A DNA stretch of 6,852 nt, taken from assembly GCA_009649835.1 (NCBI GenBank), contig PYCK01000197.1, positions 7,323 to 14,174 of the forward strand. The letters are read 5' to 3'. Numbering within the stretch: the stretch's first letter is position 1; every line of letters starts with the position of its first letter. Below are positions 1-6,727 of the stretch, piece after piece. This DNA comes from Candidatus Methanocomedens sp. (lineage in GTDB: Archaea > Halobacteriota > Methanosarcinia > Methanosarcinales > Methanocomedenaceae). The notes under the pieces are model-generated. The model was not told the DNA's origin, ran no database searches, and saw only the letters and a list, made by a program, of their open reading frames with translations. The position numbers were made by a program, and so were the translations under genes.

Positions 1-2039
1 CCCAGGATCAGGGCTCCCAGGGTGGCGGTCATGGGTGTATATTCCAGGCCAGTGAAATACATGATACCGCCCGCCCATCCGATTACCATGAACATGGTGA
101 CAACAGGGGTAAGGGCCTTAAGCCAGTCCCGGTATATCACAAGTAAGCCTGCAAACACCAATATAAGCCCGGTAAGGGTCATTGCCACCCGGCCTGAAGT
201 GAGTGACCATATCACTGTGGTAAATACCACTGAATTCCCTGTTATTGTCACTTCCACTCCCGGCGGAGGGGACATCCATGCAATATCCTCCCGTACTATA
301 TCTGTTAATTCACTGACACCTGTTAAGCCTATATCATTGATGGCATTTCCTATGCCAAAGTCCAGCAGCAGCATATTCTTGCCGTGAACGTAGCGGTCCT
401 TTTGCATCTGCGGTACCTGCTGGTACAATCGTTCTATATCAGCGCTGTTATCAGGTATGGTGCCCCCGTTCATTGATTTAATAATGGGTACAATGCTCGA
501 TGCATCGTATATGTGCGCCCTTCTTTCAACTTCGTGTTCGCTGAATTCATCCATCCACCTGAGTACTTCGGGGTCAGCCGAATCATCCACTTTTATTATG
601 ATGTTCAAGGCATCGGTCCCACCTATGATGTCGCCCAGATGGGTCAGATCGATAAGCGCGGGCATATCCTGGGGCACAAAGGTTTTCACATCTGTCTGGA
701 TGGGGACGAATGAGTCTACATACAGGCCGGAAAAACACATCAGCCCTGCAATCCCCAGGACAAGGATGGGATGTTTTATTGAAATGGCAGTAGTCCTTTT
801 CAGGAATTGTTCGATCTTGCTATCCTTTGGACCAGAGCCTGCAATTTGTGATTGTTGTTTTAGTTTAGGAGAGTTACTGTTGAGTTTATTGTGCTTATTA
901 TGGTTAATGTGGCCATTTTTGTTATTTTTATTATTTTTCTTTTTTATGAGGGTATCAAGTCCGTATATTACAGTCACACCCACGAACAGTGAGGATAAAA
1001 AGCACATGATTATACCGATTAGCAGCAGTTTCCCGAAATCCTGGATCATGGGGACTGATGAGGTAAAAAGTGAAAAGAAGCCCAGTCCGGTAATCGTCAG
1101 TGCGATAAGCACTGCCGGGCCGGTGTGTTTGATGGTCTCGATAACAGCCTGCGCTTCATCCTCGCCCCGTTCAAGTTCTTCTTCTATCCGGTTATGGAAC
1201 TGGATGGCGTAATCTATGCCAAGCCCTATCAAAATAGGAAATGCTGACATTGAGACCATGCTAAGGGGGATTTTCAGATACCCCATGGCTCCAAAGGTGT
1301 AGATGATACCAAGAAGTACAATGGGGAGGGGCAGGAGTTTCCAGCGGACATGCCTGAACGCCAGGTACAGCACTACTACCATGAGCAATGCCGATATCAT
1401 TAGCAAAGGAACCATGCTTGAAGTCATCTCATTATTCATTGCAATCATGAACGCGGGGTCTCCTGTCACAATGACACCATATGCAGGCGGAAAACCCGAT
1501 TGTTCAGCTGCTATTTCGGTCTCGCGCAGTATCTCAATTTTTTCGTTATCAGTGGAGTCCCCTGCCATCTCCACCCATACTATAGTATGGGTATCATCAG
1601 GGAGGAGCATGCCAATATCGGATGACCGGTTTGCTATGATGGATTGTATCTCTCCCTGGCTGTCAGGAATTATGTGCTGGCCTGTCATCTGGTAGTTAGT
1701 ATCCTTGATAACCGATGCCGCACTGGCAGTCCCTACCACCCCGGGTATGGTCTTTACTTGCTGTTGAAGCCTGTCAATAGCTTTTAGCAACTCAGGTCTT
1801 GTTACGTCTCCGCCCTCGACAAGTACGGCTATTGATTCGGTTGCAAAAATTCTCAGGTAGAGGTGGTCATAGTCCTGGTACAGTTTTGAAGTTTTTTCTA
1901 CAAAGGTTTCTGTGCCCGATTCCATTTCGATGTTCTGTGCGCCGTGTATTGAAATCACTATGAGGAGTATTGCTAACAGGACAATTGGTAAGGTATTGTC
2001 TTCGATAAAAATGCCTAATTTGCGAAATGTGTCCTTTAT
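1..2039 (-). CDS. HAE3-type RND/MMPL exporter, 3' end missing
   Basis: This is probably a proton-driven membrane exporter of hydrophobic or amphiphilic compounds, of the largely archaeal HAE3 branch of the RND superfamily; the substrate is unknown. One uninterrupted frame of 679 codons runs off the left edge. By eye: TM1 at about 17-34, a first extracytoplasmic domain to about 208, TM2-TM6 at about 209-359, a Lys/Asn-rich linker at 366-399, TM7 near 424-442, a second extracytoplasmic domain to about 616, TM8 at 617-636, TM9 at 645-663, and the beginning of TM10. TM4 carries GLGIDY (272-277); its Asp-Tyr pair matches the proton-relay position known in MMPL proteins. The end of TM10 and TM11-12 lie outside the window. 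No ATG, GTG or TTG lies in frame between the upstream stop (2073-2075) and TM1. I placed the start at ATA (2037-2039), 7 bases after an AGGTGA SD, giving an N-terminus (KDTFRKLGIFIED) of the expected form. The family call is firm; the start is inferred. Confidence 0.9.
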   Translation of the reverse strand, partial: MKDTFRKLGIFIEDNTLPIVLLAILLIVISIHGAQNIEMESGTETFVEKTSKLYQDYDHLYLRIFATESIAVLVEGGDVTRPELLKAIDRLQQQVKTIPGVVGTASAASVIKDTNYQMTGQHIIPDSQGEIQSIIANRSSDIGMLLPDDTHTIVWVEMAGDSTDNEKIEILRETEIAAEQSGFPPAYGVIVTGDPAFMIAMNNEMTSSMVPLLMISALLMVVVLYLAFRHVRWKLLPLPIVLLGIIYTFGAMGYLKIPLSMVSMSAFPILIGLGIDYAIQFHNRIEEELERGEDEAQAVIETIKHTGPAVLIALTITGLGFFSLFTSSVPMIQDFGKLLLIGIIMCFLSSLFVGVTVIYGLDTLIKKKNNKNNKNGHINHNKHNKLNSNSPKLKQQSQIAGSGPKDSKIEQFLKRTTAISIKHPILVLGIAGLMCFSGLYVDSFVPIQTDVKTFVPQDMPALIDLTHLGDIIGGTDALNIIIKVDDSADPEVLRWMDEFSEHEVERRAHIYDASSIVPIIKSMNGGTIPDNSADIERLYQQVPQMQKDRYVHGKNMLLLDFGIGNAINDIGLTGVSELTDIVREDIAWMSPPPGVEVTITGNSVVFTTVIWSLTSGRVAMTLTGLILVFAGLLVIYRDWLKALTPVVTMFMVIGWAGGIMYFTGLEYTPMTATLGALIL

Positions 2040-2046
2040 GTTTGGT

Positions 2047-2053
2047 TCACCTT
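2047..2053 (-). promoter_or_regulatory. Ribosome binding site that decides the exporter start
   Basis: On the minus strand this reads AAGGTGA, a strong match to the archaeal SD consensus GGAGGTGATC. Seven bases separate it from an ATA codon at 2037-2039. A GTG overlaps the SD itself, but its frame meets TAA after four codons, so it is not the exporter start. Confidence 0.55.
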
Positions 2054-2116
2054 CGGTTGAAAACTGTAGATATTACTTGTACGATATTCGATTAATAGAA
2101 CATTGTAATTGCGATG

Positions 2117-2126
2117 AATATATAAA
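2117..2126 (-). promoter_or_regulatory. TATA box of the exporter gene
   Basis: The minus strand reads TTTATATATT, a good archaeal TATA box. Transcription beginning about 25 bases downstream, near 2095, would leave a leader of about 55 bases before the proposed start at 2039. The position in a gap between two same-strand genes supports a separate transcript for the exporter. The initiation site is inferred from spacing only. Confidence 0.5.
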
Positions 2127-2144
2127 TAAATTATTAAAATGGTG

Positions 2145-2166
2145 AAAATGTGAAAAAACAAACTAA
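2145..2166 (-). terminator. Possible T-rich terminator after the nucleotidylyltransferase
   Basis: Just after the TAG stop at 2184-2186, the minus strand has T-runs (TTTGTTTTTT followed by CACATTTT) with no clear stem-loop. Archaeal RNA polymerase often terminates at oligo-T tracts without a hairpin. The surrounding gap is AT-rich throughout, so the signal is weak. Confidence 0.3.
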
Positions 2167-2183
2167 TTTTTACAATTCATACT

Positions 2184-3194
2184 CTAAAACTCAATTGAAG
2201 ACGAATCACCAATATTAAGTGAATTATGTTTCCCCACAAGGTTGGTATCATCACCAATAATAGACGATTGCAGGTTTACCTTTGAGATATGCGTTCTGGA
2301 CCCGATGACACTGTTTGATATAATGGAATTCTTAATGATCGTATCACTTGCAATAGAAGCATAAGGCCCCACAACCGAATTCACTACCCTGACATTATTC
2401 CCGATAGCCACCGGATGTATAATAACCGAATCAACGATATCATAGGTGCCATTGGAATTTTCTTTCTCGTCCAGCAACACCCGGTTCGTCTCAAGCAGGG
2501 ACCCGGCATGACCGCAATCGTACCAGCTGGATACAGTAAAGGTCTTGAGCCTGCTACCGCGCTTGATCATCTCCTGCAATGCATCTGTCAACTGGTACTC
2601 CCCCCGCGTCCTGATGTTATTGTCAAGCATCCAGTCCAGTACATCAAACAACTTCGGGGTATCCTGGATAAAGTACACACCCGCAATACCCAGGTTCGAT
2701 GCCGGACGTAAGGGTTTTTCCTCCAGGTGTTTAATGCACGATGATTCAGCTTCCAGTTCGACAATACCGTATTTTTCCGGTTCGTCAACTTCCCTTACAC
2801 CAATAGAACCCGAACAATGCCCGTTATTCTTATGCTGCTTATAGAAATCCAGGTATCCGGCTTTGAATATCATATCCCCAAGTGCGATCATGATATCAGA
2901 ATCACCCACTGCTTCCCTGGACAAATATATGGAGTGCCCAAGCCCCTGTCTTTCATTCTGGTCAATATACCGTATGTTGAATATATCGTTGTAATGCTCA
3001 TCCACATACGATATCAACTGTTCCTTCCTGTATCCGACGATCAGTATGACCTCTTCAGGTTCAAGCTCGATCATCCGGTCCAGGATATGGCCGATAATGG
3101 GCTTGCCGGCAATATATACCATAGGCTTTGGCTTGGTGTGGGTATGAGGAAAAAGGCGTGTTCCAGTGCCGGCAGCGGGTATGATCACTTTCAT
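2184..3194 (-). CDS. Sugar-1-phosphate nucleotidylyltransferase (long-form RmlA-like)
   Basis: This cytoplasmic enzyme should join a sugar-1-phosphate to an NTP (dTTP or UTP), giving a nucleotide sugar and pyrophosphate for glycan or S-layer/lipid glycosylation. The 336 residues have an N-terminal Rossmann-like nucleotidyltransferase domain (about 1-240) with the signature GTGTRLFPHTHTKPKP (9-24), QGLGHS (83-88), the metal-binding Asp in LGD (105-107), EKP (159-161), EYQLTDAL (199-206) and a second likely metal Asp in WYDCG (D226). Residues 255-336 form short hexapeptide-like repeats (SVIIHP, SVVGPY, SIISNSVIG, SSIIGDD), a left-handed beta-helix. Length and layout fit long-form glucose-1-phosphate thymidylyltransferases; the sugar and nucleotide cannot be settled by eye. 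No acetyltransferase active site is evident in the short helix, so a bifunctional GlmU-like role is less likely. The ATG at 3192-3194 is followed at once by the family N-terminus (MKVIIPAAGTGTR). No other sugar gene is adjacent. Confidence 0.92.
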   Translation of the reverse strand: MKVIIPAAGTGTRLFPHTHTKPKPMVYIAGKPIIGHILDRMIELEPEEVILIVGYRKEQLISYVDEHYNDIFNIRYIDQNERQGLGHSIYLSREAVGDSDIMIALGDMIFKAGYLDFYKQHKNNGHCSGSIGVREVDEPEKYGIVELEAESSCIKHLEEKPLRPASNLGIAGVYFIQDTPKLFDVLDWMLDNNIRTRGEYQLTDALQEMIKRGSRLKTFTVSSWYDCGHAGSLLETNRVLLDEKENSNGTYDIVDSVIIHPVAIGNNVRVVNSVVGPYASIASDTIIKNSIISNSVIGSRTHISKVNLQSSIIGDDTNLVGKHNSLNIGDSSSIEF

Positions 3195-3256
3195 GTTTAT
3201 CTTTCAAGCATTTGTTGAGATGTTTTAAGATTTTTAATATGAAATTAAACTAAATG

Positions 3257-3266
3257 TATATATAAC
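3257..3266 (-). promoter_or_regulatory. TATA box of the nucleotidylyltransferase gene
   Basis: The minus strand reads GTTATATATA, giving a predicted initiation site near 3230 and a leader of about 35 bases before the ATG. Its core TATATATA is self-complementary, so in principle it could also serve the plus strand, though it lies about 120 bases from the plus-strand gene. Assignment is from sequence and spacing only. Confidence 0.45.
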
Positions 3267-3339
3267 CAGTGGAATTTGTGAAAATGAAATTGAAAACAAG
3301 AATATTCCCGCATCAATAACCACTATTGAATCAGGAATG

Positions 3340-3348
3340 TTTTTAAAC
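3340..3348 (+). promoter_or_regulatory. Possible TATA box of the coiled-coil gene
   Basis: TTTTTAAAC lies about 40 bases before the ATG at 3384, so initiation about 25 bases downstream would leave a leader of roughly 10-15 bases. A second AT-rich stretch at 3361-3370 is too near the start codon to serve. The SD candidate AGGT (3376-3379) is only 4 bases from the ATG, shorter than usual. Confidence 0.35.
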
Positions 3349-3383
3349 TATTAGAGTAACATAAAATATAGAGTTAGGTTTCT

Positions 3384-4532
3384 ATGACATTTGTTTTCCA
3401 AAATTCCAAAGAGATGCCTGTACAAAAAAACTTCATAGATGACCTGAACAATTTCCTTGATTTTATCGAGAAAATACTCCCAATTGAAAACAAGGCCATT
3501 GAGCTAAACAGCCAGATAAAAAAAGAAGAGGAAAGGTTTGAAAAAGAATCGTCTGTAATGACTAAATTCAGCAATGAACTGAACGATTCCCTGGAGAACC
3601 TGTCAAAAAATTATCAGCTGGAACCTGTTAAGAAGTGCAAGGTAAAGATCAATGAAACATGTGTGGCTTGTATTGAAAAGCAAAAGGAACAGATGAAGAT
3701 CGCCCTGGATGACCTCACTCGCCGCTCAAAGGATGAAGTCGGCCAGATGGCAGAGCAGATACGCACAGAGCTTGAACCGTTCTTATGGTCCATGGTCTAT
3801 AATGTGAATAAGACACAGCTTATCACTGCCAGTGCTGAAAAGTTGAATGGGAGCATTACGATGGGCATTAACGGTCTTACATATAATTATGATATCACCT
3901 ACAATGAAGTTCCATTGCAGGTAAAGAAATTCATTGATGAAATATCCATCCCGATCTGGTCAAAGGGTGGCCTGATCCATAAAGAAGACAGGATCAAGAA
4001 ACTGGACATCTCTGATTATATCATTAAAAGAATCTATAACAATGATGATTTCCAGCTGGACCTGGAAAATAAAAAGGGTACAAAAAAAGTCAATATCAAG
4101 GTCCCTGAAGAGATAAAACATGCCAGTATTATGTATATTGATGAGTCGGCAACAGATATCACATCCAATGAAGACCTGTTACCACAGGTTGATTTCTATA
4201 AGCTGAGAGAACTTATCAAAAACTTAAAAGAATATATTGATAATGAGGCAAACATAGTTTCAAAGACCCTTACTTCTGTAGAAATCGATGAAAAGGATGC
4301 CATTGTAAGTAACGAAATTTTCGATTCTATTAAGATCATTACTTCCCAGTATGGGGAGATAGTTTCTGAAATATTAGAAAATGGGTTCTCAAAAGACGAA
4401 ATTATCATTAAGGAAATTATTAAAGATAGAACCCGGAATGAGATTTTTATTAGTATTGATGAAGTATCAAACCGGCTTTCTGCACTGGGTGGAGAAGGAC
4501 TGGAACTGATCGACCTGTTAAACCTGCAATAA
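3384..4532 (+). CDS. Uncharacterised coiled-coil protein with cysteine cluster
   Basis: I do not recognise this 382-residue protein. It has no signal peptide or membrane segment and is rich in Glu, Lys, Asp and Ile, so it is probably cytoplasmic. Residues about 20-80 and 95-132 are long charged helices suited to coiled coils. Between them are its only cysteines: C85, C93 and C96, the last two as CVAC, which could bind a metal or form a disulfide. Residues about 150-260 look beta-rich (GSITMGINGLTYNYD, KKVNIKVPEE), and 270-382 return to acidic helices, with a Gly-rich LGGEGLELIDLLNLQ end. The start has a weak SD (AGGT) 4 bases upstream; ATG at 3414 is an alternative. A RimI-like gene follows within about 16 bases, suggesting one transcript. 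The gene appears more A-rich than its neighbours, with many AAA and AAT codons, but reads through without interruption. The helical-flank layout would suit an assembly or scaffold protein, but no function can be assigned. Confidence 0.8.
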   Translation: MTFVFQNSKEMPVQKNFIDDLNNFLDFIEKILPIENKAIELNSQIKKEEERFEKESSVMTKFSNELNDSLENLSKNYQLEPVKKCKVKINETCVACIEKQKEQMKIALDDLTRRSKDEVGQMAEQIRTELEPFLWSMVYNVNKTQLITASAEKLNGSITMGINGLTYNYDITYNEVPLQVKKFIDEISIPIWSKGGLIHKEDRIKKLDISDYIIKRIYNNDDFQLDLENKKGTKKVNIKVPEEIKHASIMYIDESATDITSNEDLLPQVDFYKLRELIKNLKEYIDNEANIVSKTLTSVEIDEKDAIVSNEIFDSIKIITSQYGEIVSEILENGFSKDEIIIKEIIKDRTRNEIFISIDEVSNRLSALGGEGLELIDLLNLQ

Positions 4533-4538
4533 TTAATT

Positions 4539-4542
4539 GGTG
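4539..4542 (+). promoter_or_regulatory. Ribosome binding site that favours a TTG start for rimI
   Basis: GGTG lies 6 bases before TTG at 4549, and the stretch GGTGTC resembles the archaeal SD GGTGATC. Starts at TTG 4537 or GTG 4540 would overlap this element and have no SD of their own. The 4549 start also gives the usual N-terminus for the family. Confidence 0.45.
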
Positions 4543-4548
4543 TCATAT

Positions 4549-4983
4549 TTGTTTTTTATCAGGCCATTCCAACCAGAGGATTTCAACGATGTTATTGAAA
4601 TAGAACGGCAGGTTTTCTGTGAACATGACCCTTATGTTTATATGGAATTGTATGAAAGTGTGCCGGACGGGTTCTATGTGGCCATAATGGATGGGGAAAC
4701 GGTCGGATATGTGGTTGGTTTTATCTCAATTCCGATAAGGGGCAGGGTTTTTACACTGGCTGTGAAAGAAGAGTGCAGGAGTATGGGGATAGGTACGCAG
4801 TTAATGGATAAGATATGTGAAACCCTAAAAAATAATGGGTCAGATGAGGCCACCCTGGAGGTCAGGATGAGCAATATCCCTGCCCAGCATTTCTATATGA
4901 ATCGGGGATTTGCACCTGCATGGGTGGAGCGTGGATACTACACTGATGGCGAGGATGCGCTGATCATGAAAAAGGAACTTTAA
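4549..4983 (+). CDS. rimI: RimI/Ard1-like N-alpha-acetyltransferase (GNAT)
   Basis: This GNAT enzyme should transfer acetyl from acetyl-CoA to the N-terminal amine of proteins; archaeal RimI/Ard1 homologues act on many nascent proteins. The 144 residues (from 4549) begin MFFIRPFQPEDF, the standard beta-1/alpha-1 opening. The acetyl-CoA pyrophosphate loop is R77-S-M-G-I-G (77-82), matching R/Q-x-x-G-x-G. LEVRMSN (103-109), FYMNRGF (115-121) and the C-terminal YYTDGEDALIMKKEL (130-144) closely follow the RimI pattern of LEVRxSN, lYxxxGF and YYxxxxEDAxxM. The length is typical of the family. The start is TTG at 4549, chosen for its SD; TTG 4537 would add four residues. The gene follows the coiled-coil gene by 16 bases and ends 15 bases from the convergent UbiB-like gene. 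A more distant GNAT with another amine substrate is possible, but the C-terminal motif argues for RimI. Confidence 0.85.
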   Translation: MFFIRPFQPEDFNDVIEIERQVFCEHDPYVYMELYESVPDGFYVAIMDGETVGYVVGFISIPIRGRVFTLAVKEECRSMGIGTQLMDKICETLKNNGSDEATLEVRMSNIPAQHFYMNRGFAPAWVERGYYTDGEDALIMKKEL

Positions 4984-4998
4984 CAGGTCGTATGGTAA

Positions 4999-6672
4999 TC
5001 AGATATGTCCTGTCCTGAGAATATATATTACCAGCCCCATCCCCAATACACCGGTAACCAAAAAACCAATGAGACCAAGCGCAGGTACTCCCCATATATG
5101 GGGTTCTATGCCTGTCTGGATGATAAGGGCCGAGCCTATTATTAAAGCCGACAGGATCATACTGAATGATAAACGGTTGCTGCCCACATCCAATCCGGTA
5201 ATTATCCTGTTCAGCCCATGATGCTCAAATTGTATAGTCATATACCCTTTTTCTGCGTAATCGAGGATATGCGAAATCTGCCTCGGCATCTTGTGCATAT
5301 AACGCATCAGGTTTGAAGCATCTTTCATGGTATTTTTAAAAATAATGTCGGGACGCATGCGCTTTTTTATCAACCTTTTAGCATAAGGTTCGATAAGCAC
5401 AGTGACATTGAAATCCGGTACCATCTTCATCCCGAACCCCCCGATGGTTATAAGCCCCTTTGAAAGCAGGGCAATGTTTGAAGGTACCATTGCCTGATGC
5501 CGCCGTAAAAGCGCCATTATTTCACCCATTACCACACCGCAGTCGAGCTGTTTCAGGGACCTGCCGTAATATTTATCAAGCAGGTCCAGCAGGTCCAGTT
5601 TCAATGCAGGTATATTTACATTTTCTGAGGTAATGCCAAAGTTATAACTGATCTCGATAAACCGGTCAATATCATACTCGGTCACTGCAATAAGCACATC
5701 CACAAGCGCATTCTTGACATCATCCGTGATATGCCCGACCATTCCGAAATCTAGTAATGCAATGCGTCCGTCTTCCATTATGAGCACGTTACCAGGATGG
5801 ATGTCAGCATGAAAGAACCCGTCTTCGAATACCTGTTTTAAAAATGCCTTTGCACCTGCATTGGCAATACTTTCCCTATCATATCCCAAGGCATCAATAG
5901 CATCAAAATCGGTTGCCTTAACGCCTTTGATATACTCAAGTGTCAACACATGCTCGCCTGTACGGTCCCAATATACTTTCGGGATATGGATGTGAGGGTC
6001 GTTCCTGAAATTGTGAAAGAAGCGGTCAGTGTTCTGCGCTTCCAGATTGTAATCCAGTTCCCTGTGGATCGACCTTGAGAACTCTTCTACCAGCTGGGTC
6101 GGCCTGTACAATTTTGCATTTTGTACATGTTCCTCGACAAACCCTGCAAAACTGTACATGAGATCAAGATCACCATCTATAACTTTTTTAATATCCGGAC
6201 GCTGGACTTTCACAATAACATCGGTATTGTCATGGAGCCGGGCCCTGTGTACCTGACCAATGGACGCAGCGGCAATGGGCTTGGTATCAAAGGACATGAA
6301 CAGGTCTTCAATGGATGCGCCCAGGTCTTGATGTATCATATTTTCCACATAAGTAAAATCAAATGGAGCAACAGTATCCTGTAATTTTTCAAATTCCTTT
6401 GTGTACTCGATTGGGATCAGGTCAGGTCTCATGCTCAATATCTGTCCCAGTTTTACATAGGTGGGTCCAAGTTCTTCAAGGACGTAGCGTGCCCTTTCAG
6501 GTCCGCTTAATTCCCCTTTATATCTCTGTGCCCTCATCCTTGAGCGTATAGACCTAAGCGGCTTGAGCCCTAACTGGTTTACAATGTGGTCGAACTCATG
6601 GTTCAGGAGAGTATCCACTATCCTGGTGTATCTTTTAGCCACCTCATATCTACGAAATCTTATGAACCGCAC
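4999..6672 (-). CDS. ABC1/UbiB/AarF atypical kinase-like membrane protein
   Basis: Family members (UbiB, COQ8/ADCK) are atypical kinase-like ATPases that support quinone or other isoprenoid-lipid biosynthesis at the membrane. All family marks are present in the 557 residues: KLGQ (74-77) in the KxGQ helix, the Ala-rich loop AAASIGQ (134-140) that replaces the kinase P-loop, VKVQRP with Lys155, RELDY with Glu205, the catalytic loop HADIHPGN (288-295) with D290 and N295, and the metal-binding LLDFG (306-310) with D308. Two C-terminal membrane helices lie at about 503-519 and 529-551, as in bacterial UbiB. The length is usual and nothing essential is missing. The start is GTG (6670-6672), with AGAGG 9 bases upstream. 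The lipid is unknown: methanophenazine or menaquinone are candidates if this is a methanogen or ANME relative, an inference from lineage. No quinone gene is adjacent, and the MFS-like gene upstream ends 45 bases before it. Confidence 0.94.
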   Translation of the reverse strand: MRFIRFRRYEVAKRYTRIVDTLLNHEFDHIVNQLGLKPLRSIRSRMRAQRYKGELSGPERARYVLEELGPTYVKLGQILSMRPDLIPIEYTKEFEKLQDTVAPFDFTYVENMIHQDLGASIEDLFMSFDTKPIAAASIGQVHRARLHDNTDVIVKVQRPDIKKVIDGDLDLMYSFAGFVEEHVQNAKLYRPTQLVEEFSRSIHRELDYNLEAQNTDRFFHNFRNDPHIHIPKVYWDRTGEHVLTLEYIKGVKATDFDAIDALGYDRESIANAGAKAFLKQVFEDGFFHADIHPGNVLIMEDGRIALLDFGMVGHITDDVKNALVDVLIAVTEYDIDRFIEISYNFGITSENVNIPALKLDLLDLLDKYYGRSLKQLDCGVVMGEIMALLRRHQAMVPSNIALLSKGLITIGGFGMKMVPDFNVTVLIEPYAKRLIKKRMRPDIIFKNTMKDASNLMRYMHKMPRQISHILDYAEKGYMTIQFEHHGLNRIITGLDVGSNRLSFSMILSALIIGSALIIQTGIEPHIWGVPALGLIGFLVTGVLGMGLVIYILRTGHI

Positions 6673-6716
6673 TGCAACCAGCCTCTTGTAATTTTAATAA
6701 ATAATTTGTTTGTACA

Positions 6717-6727
6717 TCTATAAATCT
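6717..6727 (-). promoter_or_regulatory. Possible TATA box overlapping the MFS-like stop codon
   Basis: The minus strand reads AGATTTATAGA. With initiation about 25 bases downstream near 6695, the UbiB-like gene would have a leader of roughly 20 bases carrying its AGAGG SD. The element includes the TAG stop (6718-6720) of the upstream gene. Read-through from that gene is the alternative. Confidence 0.35.

Noticed and set aside
22..1695. Plus-strand open frames at 22-387, 457-1212 and 1303-1695
   Set aside because: They are antisense to the exporter, which reads continuously on the minus strand with clear membrane helices and the GLGIDY motif. Their translations have no domain logic.
2415..3218. 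Open frames on both strands overlapping the nucleotidylyltransferase
   Set aside because: The minus-strand 336-residue enzyme carries all the catalytic motifs. The others are shadows with atypical composition.
3278..3319. Short 13-codon plus-strand frame beginning GTG in the divergent gap
   Set aside because: It has no SD and is too short to distinguish from chance in AT-rich DNA.
4983..5013. ACAGG/CCTGT inverted repeat between the convergent rimI and UbiB-like genes, considered as a shared terminator
   Set aside because: Only 5 bases pair across a 21-base loop and no T-tract follows. The right arm lies within UbiB-like coding sequence.
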